From positions 1 through 64,000 of the forward strand of contig CALNAJ010000021.1 of assembly GCA_937874695.1 (NCBI GenBank): a stretch of DNA of 64,000 nucleotides, read 5' to 3'. Shown in pieces: positions 60,977 to 64,000 of this stretch. Positions within the stretch are counted from its first letter, which is position 1. The number at the start of each line of letters is the position of its first letter. The notes beneath the pieces are model-generated. The model did no database searches and was not told where the DNA came from. It saw nothing but the letters and a program-made list of their open reading frames with translations. Origin of the DNA: an uncultured Lactobacillus sp. (GTDB taxonomy: Bacteria > Bacillota > Bacilli > Lactobacillales > Lactobacillaceae). Made by a program: the position numbers and the translations under genes.

Positions 60977-61408
60977 ATGGCAAATTCTTTTCGGAGTATC
61001 GGTCTGATCGCCCGGTCGACCTCAATTATTGGGAACCAACTTTTCCAGCGTGACGACTTACAAAACAATCAATTCATCTATTTAATGCGGATTTTTGAGA
61101 ATCCCGGGATCACCCAGACTGAATTGGCCGAACAGCTCCATGTGGACCGCTCAACGTGCCTGAGAACCGTGCGTAAGCTGATCGAACATCAATACGTGGC
61201 CCGCCAATCCGATGCCGCTAACAAGAAGCTACGGCCTCTAGTCGCCACCGATAAGGGCCGGGCCATCTATCCCGAGCTAGAAGCTTACGAGCAGCATATT
61301 CTGGCTATCGGGACACACGGCCTCTCTGCCGGTGAACAGCTCATTTTAGAAGAACTTTTGGGGAAAGTTGCAGCCAATGTTAAGGACTATCAGCTGACGC
61401 AAGACTAG
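60977..61408 (+). CDS. MarR-family regulator
   Basis: A 143-residue winged-helix regulator. The first helices carry IGLIARSTSIIGNQLFQ, the reading helix is GITQTELAEQLHVDRSTCLRTVRKLIEHQYVARQ near residues 50-82, and the wing is DAANKKLRPLVATDKGRAIYPE. The start is ATG 60977 behind AAAGGAG. It is divergent from the GNAT gene, and a loose inverted repeat TTGCGCATTT/AAATGCAA at 60936-60960 lies between them. It probably controls the GNAT gene and itself. Confidence 0.9.
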   Translation: MANSFRSIGLIARSTSIIGNQLFQRDDLQNNQFIYLMRIFENPGITQTELAEQLHVDRSTCLRTVRKLIEHQYVARQSDAANKKLRPLVATDKGRAIYPELEAYEQHILAIGTHGLSAGEQLILEELLGKVAANVKDYQLTQD

Positions 61409-61556
61409 TTGCGCACGGTCTAACGAAATTTTTTTACAAAAATTAAAATTATTTTGAAAAAAAGCAGTCAAATGAGTTCCCTTTTAAATTGTTCAATGCT
61501 ACACTAGGAGTTGGTAAAACCGAAATCAATCTTAACAAAGTAAAGGAAGGTTTCTA

Positions 61557-62996
61557 ATGGCAGAAAAAGCTAATATTGGTGTTGTTGGTATGGCTGTCAT
61601 GGGCAAGAACTTAGCCCTGAACATCGAAAGTCGCGGATACACGGTTGGTATTTACAACCGGTCCTCCAACAAGACGGAACAAGTTATGAAAGACCACAGC
61701 GAAAAGAAGTTAGTTCCAAGTTACACGGTGGAAGACTTCGTTAAGTCTTTGGAAACGCCACGGCGTATTCTTTTGATGGTTAAGGCTGGTAAGCCAACTG
61801 ACGCCGTTATTCACGAATTGCTTCCTCTGTTGGACAAGCATGATGTCCTCATCGATGGTGGGAACACGAACTTCCACGACACGATGGCTCGTAACGCCGA
61901 ACTGGACAAGTCCGGTATCAACTTCATCGGTATGGGTGTTTCCGGTGGCGAACTGGGTGCCTTACAAGGTCCTTCCTTAATGCCAGGTGGCCAAAAGGAA
62001 GCTTACGACTTAGTTGCCCCAATCTTAGAAAAGATTGCTGCTAAGGCTGACCAAGACGGCAAGCCATGTGTATCTTACATCGGCCCTAACGGTGCTGGTC
62101 ACTACGTTAAGATGGTCCACAACGGTATCGAATACGGTGATGAAGAGCTGATCGATGAAAGCTACAACATCATGCGTAACGTTGCTGGGATCTCCATTGA
62201 CAAGATGGCTGACATCTTCAAAGAATGGAACAAGGGTGAACTTGACAGTTACTTGGTCGAAATCACTGCTGACATCCTGACTCGTAAGGATGACTTAGGC
62301 GATGACAAGAACTTATCCATTTTGGATGCTATCTTGGACCGTGGTAACAACAAGGGTACTGGTAAGTGGAGTTCTGAAGACGCCTTAGACGTTCAAGTTC
62401 CACAATCAGTTATCACTGAAGCTGTTTACGCACGTTACATCTCAATGCTTAAAGACGAACGTGTTAAGGCTTCTAAAGTCTTGGCACCTGCTGAAAAGCA
62501 AGGCAAGGTTGACACCGGTGACGAAACTGAATTCGTTGAAAAGGTTCGCCAAGCCCTCTTCTTTGGTAAGTTAATGAGCTATGCTCAAGGTTTCGAACAA
62601 CTCCGGTTTGCTTCTGAAAAGAACAACTGGGACTTGAAGTTCGGTGAATTAGCACAAATCTGGCGTGCCGGTTGCATTATCCGGGCCCAATTCCTGCAAA
62701 AGATTACCGATGCCTTTGACAAGGAACCTGACTTAACCAACTTACTCTTTGATGACTACTTCAAAGAAGTTGCTGCTAAGTACCAACAATCAACGCGTGA
62801 CGTTGTCGCTATGGCCGTTCAAGCTGGTATTCCTGTACCTAGCCTGTCAGCTGCTATCACTTACTACGACAGCTACCGTGCTGAAGTCTTGCCAGCTAAC
62901 TTGCTGCAAGCACAACGGGACTACTTCGGTGCTCACACGTACGAACGTCGTGACCGCCCTGGTGACTTCCATTACTCATGGTACGAAGAACAATAA
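61557..62996 (+). CDS. gnd: 6-phosphogluconate dehydrogenase, decarboxylating, long form
   Basis: A 479-residue enzyme that converts 6-phosphogluconate to ribulose 5-phosphate and CO2. The N-terminal Rossmann motif is IGVVGMAVMGKNLALNIE, substrate motifs are GVSGGELGALQGPSLMPG near residue 128, VKMVHNGIEYGDEELIDESY near 183 (Lys and Asn), and the C-terminal tail is FHYSWY. The full length is that of the NADP-type enzyme, in contrast to the 300-residue form at 4613. It follows zwf by 1.2 kb with GNAT and MarR genes between. The ribosome site is AAGGAAGG. Confidence 0.97.
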   Translation: MAEKANIGVVGMAVMGKNLALNIESRGYTVGIYNRSSNKTEQVMKDHSEKKLVPSYTVEDFVKSLETPRRILLMVKAGKPTDAVIHELLPLLDKHDVLIDGGNTNFHDTMARNAELDKSGINFIGMGVSGGELGALQGPSLMPGGQKEAYDLVAPILEKIAAKADQDGKPCVSYIGPNGAGHYVKMVHNGIEYGDEELIDESYNIMRNVAGISIDKMADIFKEWNKGELDSYLVEITADILTRKDDLGDDKNLSILDAILDRGNNKGTGKWSSEDALDVQVPQSVITEAVYARYISMLKDERVKASKVLAPAEKQGKVDTGDETEFVEKVRQALFFGKLMSYAQGFEQLRFASEKNNWDLKFGELAQIWRAGCIIRAQFLQKITDAFDKEPDLTNLLFDDYFKEVAAKYQQSTRDVVAMAVQAGIPVPSLSAAITYYDSYRAEVLPANLLQAQRDYFGAHTYERRDRPGDFHYSWYEEQ

Positions 62997-63013
62997 ATCA
63001 TTAAAACCGATTG

Positions 63014-63043
63014 AAAAAGACGCCGTTATGGCGTCTTTTTTTT
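63014..63043 (+). terminator. Terminator of gnd
   Basis: AAAAAGACGCC pairs with GGCGTCTTTTT around a five-base loop, then more U. Confidence 0.93.
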
Positions 63044-63066
63044 GCGTTCCATCCCCATAACCATAG

Positions 63067-63095
63067 AAAAAGCTCCTCACCTAAGCGAGGAGCTC
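63067..63095 (-). terminator. Terminator of the 73-residue hypothetical gene
   Basis: On the minus strand, AGCTCCTC pairs with GAGGAGCT around an eight-base loop, followed by UUUUU. Confidence 0.85.
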
Positions 63096-63159
63096 AGTAT
63101 CATATCCAATTAGCGCTTATTGCCGCGTATGGCCACGATAGGTGGTCCCGGCAATGTTA

Positions 63160-63381
63160 TCAGTCAATGCCCATTTGTAGAGCGTGTAGACTCTCCCAGT
63201 GGTCAATTTCAGTAGCTAGGCCCGCTTCCCACTCTGCCTTTTGACGACTCTTTTCAATAAACCGGTCCCAATCACTATCGGCAGTGGTCCGGTCGGCAGT
63301 CTGCCGCCAATGGGTCCATTCGTTGAGGTGGTCAGCCAGAACTTCAGCTTCGGGTGGAGCAATCAGTAACTTTTCAGTCAT
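63160..63381 (-). CDS. Small hypothetical protein, 73 residues
   Basis: A soluble helical protein rich in Trp and charged residues (HLNEWTHWRQTADR, DWDRFIEKSRQKAEWEAG). There is no membrane segment or signal peptide. The start is ATG 63381 behind AAAGGAGG, a strong ribosome site; the longer frame to 63408 begins before it. It has its own terminator. I do not recognise a family. Confidence 0.72.
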   Translation of the reverse strand: MTEKLLIAPPEAEVLADHLNEWTHWRQTADRTTADSDWDRFIEKSRQKAEWEAGLATEIDHWESLHALQMGID

Positions 63382-63474
63382 GGTCGTCGCCTCCTTTGGC
63401 AAAATCAAATGGTTAAGTCATTTTTTCTATGAATTAATTATAGCATATATAGTAAACCGTTACTAGCATTAATT

Positions 63475-64000
63475 TTAGATGTGTGCCAGAACCTCAGCAA
63501 TTGGGGTAGTTCCTTGCAGCAAAGGAATCGTTTTTCCCACTGCCTGTGGTGCATGCAACGCCGCCACCATAAAGGCTGCGAGATCCGCCCGTGGAATACT
63601 GCCGACCGCCAACGGATCACTCTTGACGCGCCCTGTTCCGGGGTGAAACGACAGCGCGCCGGGTTGGACGATGGTATAGGCTAAGTTCGTCTGATGAACC
63701 AGCCAGTTGTCGGCGTAAAACTTCGCGGCGTAGAGAGGCTTCAGCGGATCCGCCCACCGATTGCGGTCCTCAGCAAAGAGCATGCTGATCATCAAGAACC
63801 GCTGTACCCCTGCAATCTCAGCTGCCTGCATGGTCTTGACGGCCCCATCGAGGTCAATCAGTAAGGTCATATCATCCTTCGTTCGACCACCAGATCCTGC
63901 GGCAAACATAATGGCATCGCATCCCATCAGGGCACTCGCTATCTGCTCTGGCTTGGCTAACAGGTCTACCCGCCGAACCGTAATGCCCTGGTCCTCCCAG
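63475..64000 (-). CDS. NAD(P)-binding SDR-like protein, 5' part beyond the window
   Basis: A Rossmann-fold protein of the atypical short-chain/NmrA-like group (YwnB type). The frame is open to the window edge: it reads ...DLLAKPEQIASALMGCDAIMFAAGSGG, so the apparent ATG at 63927 is internal and the true start lies past 64000. VQRFLMISMLFAEDRN and SIPRADLAAFMVAALHAP are family features. Relatives reduce quinones or flavin-type substrates, or act as sensors. The stop is TAG/TAA-type at 63475 with clear coding before it. Confidence 0.85.
   Translation of the reverse strand, partial: WEDQGITVRRVDLLAKPEQIASALMGCDAIMFAAGSGGRTKDDMTLLIDLDGAVKTMQAAEIAGVQRFLMISMLFAEDRNRWADPLKPLYAAKFYADNWLVHQTNLAYTIVQPGALSFHPGTGRVKSDPLAVGSIPRADLAAFMVAALHAPQAVGKTIPLLQGTTPIAEVLAHI

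Overview
The window looks like chromosomal DNA of a lactic acid bacterium in Lactobacillaceae, most likely a heterofermentative Levilactobacillus-type species. The evidence is the moderate GC content, Gram-positive AGGAGG ribosome sites, cre-type operators, Apf/LysM secreted proteins, AdhE, G6PDH and 6-phosphogluconate dehydrogenase, a two-copy HMA/Dps block and many drug exporters. The genus call is inference. I see no rRNA, tRNA, CRISPR array, prophage or insertion sequence.

Layout. 1-12 kb is a sugar and sugar-acid block, mostly on the minus strand: GPH symporter, GH31 glycosidase, short 6-phosphogluconate dehydrogenase, gluconate-type FGGY kinase, 2-hydroxyacid dehydrogenase, aldose epimerase and fructuronate/mannonate-type reductase. 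Three of its promoters carry a related AT-rich operator just downstream of the -10. 12-20 kb holds two TetR regulators divergent from their exporters (a tetronasin-type ABC exporter and a YhgE/Pip protein), each with clear palindromic operators, and a divergent acetate kinase paralogue. 20-22.5 kb has three paralogous secreted Apf/LysM lysozyme-like proteins under identical three-repeat promoters. 23-33 kb contains flavodoxin, AdhE with Rex and cre sites, a membrane-anchored GDPD, a P-type ATPase and an aldo/keto reductase. 33-35.2 kb has two toxin-antitoxin pairs around a small heat shock gene with a CIRCE-like element. 35-47.5 kb has CNNM/CorC, AEC, MATE and two MFS transporters, an ABC-F gene behind a transcription attenuator, nrdI plus nitroreductase, and an AAA ATPase. 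47.5-54 kb is a metal/redox locus: two HMA proteins, a Dps-like protein lacking its ferroxidase histidines, and a P1B ATPase with a CPG motif. Two identical FNR-like class II promoters drive it, with a GH31 glucosidase and a GC-rich element lying between them. 54-58.4 kb has secreted proteins, a GH28 pectinase-like enzyme and an aldo/keto reductase. 58.5-63 kb is zwf ... gnd, the oxidative phosphogluconate entry pathway, with a GNAT/MarR divergent pair between them. Partial genes run off both window ends.

The most interesting candidate system is the 47.6-54 kb FNR-like metal regulon. Next are the ABC-F attenuator, the triplicated wall-hydrolase promoter and the sugar-acid operator. Starts were reassigned from ribosome-site position for many genes, including TTG and GTG starts. 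One 59-residue membrane protein (37367-37546) was found by reading the sequence directly.
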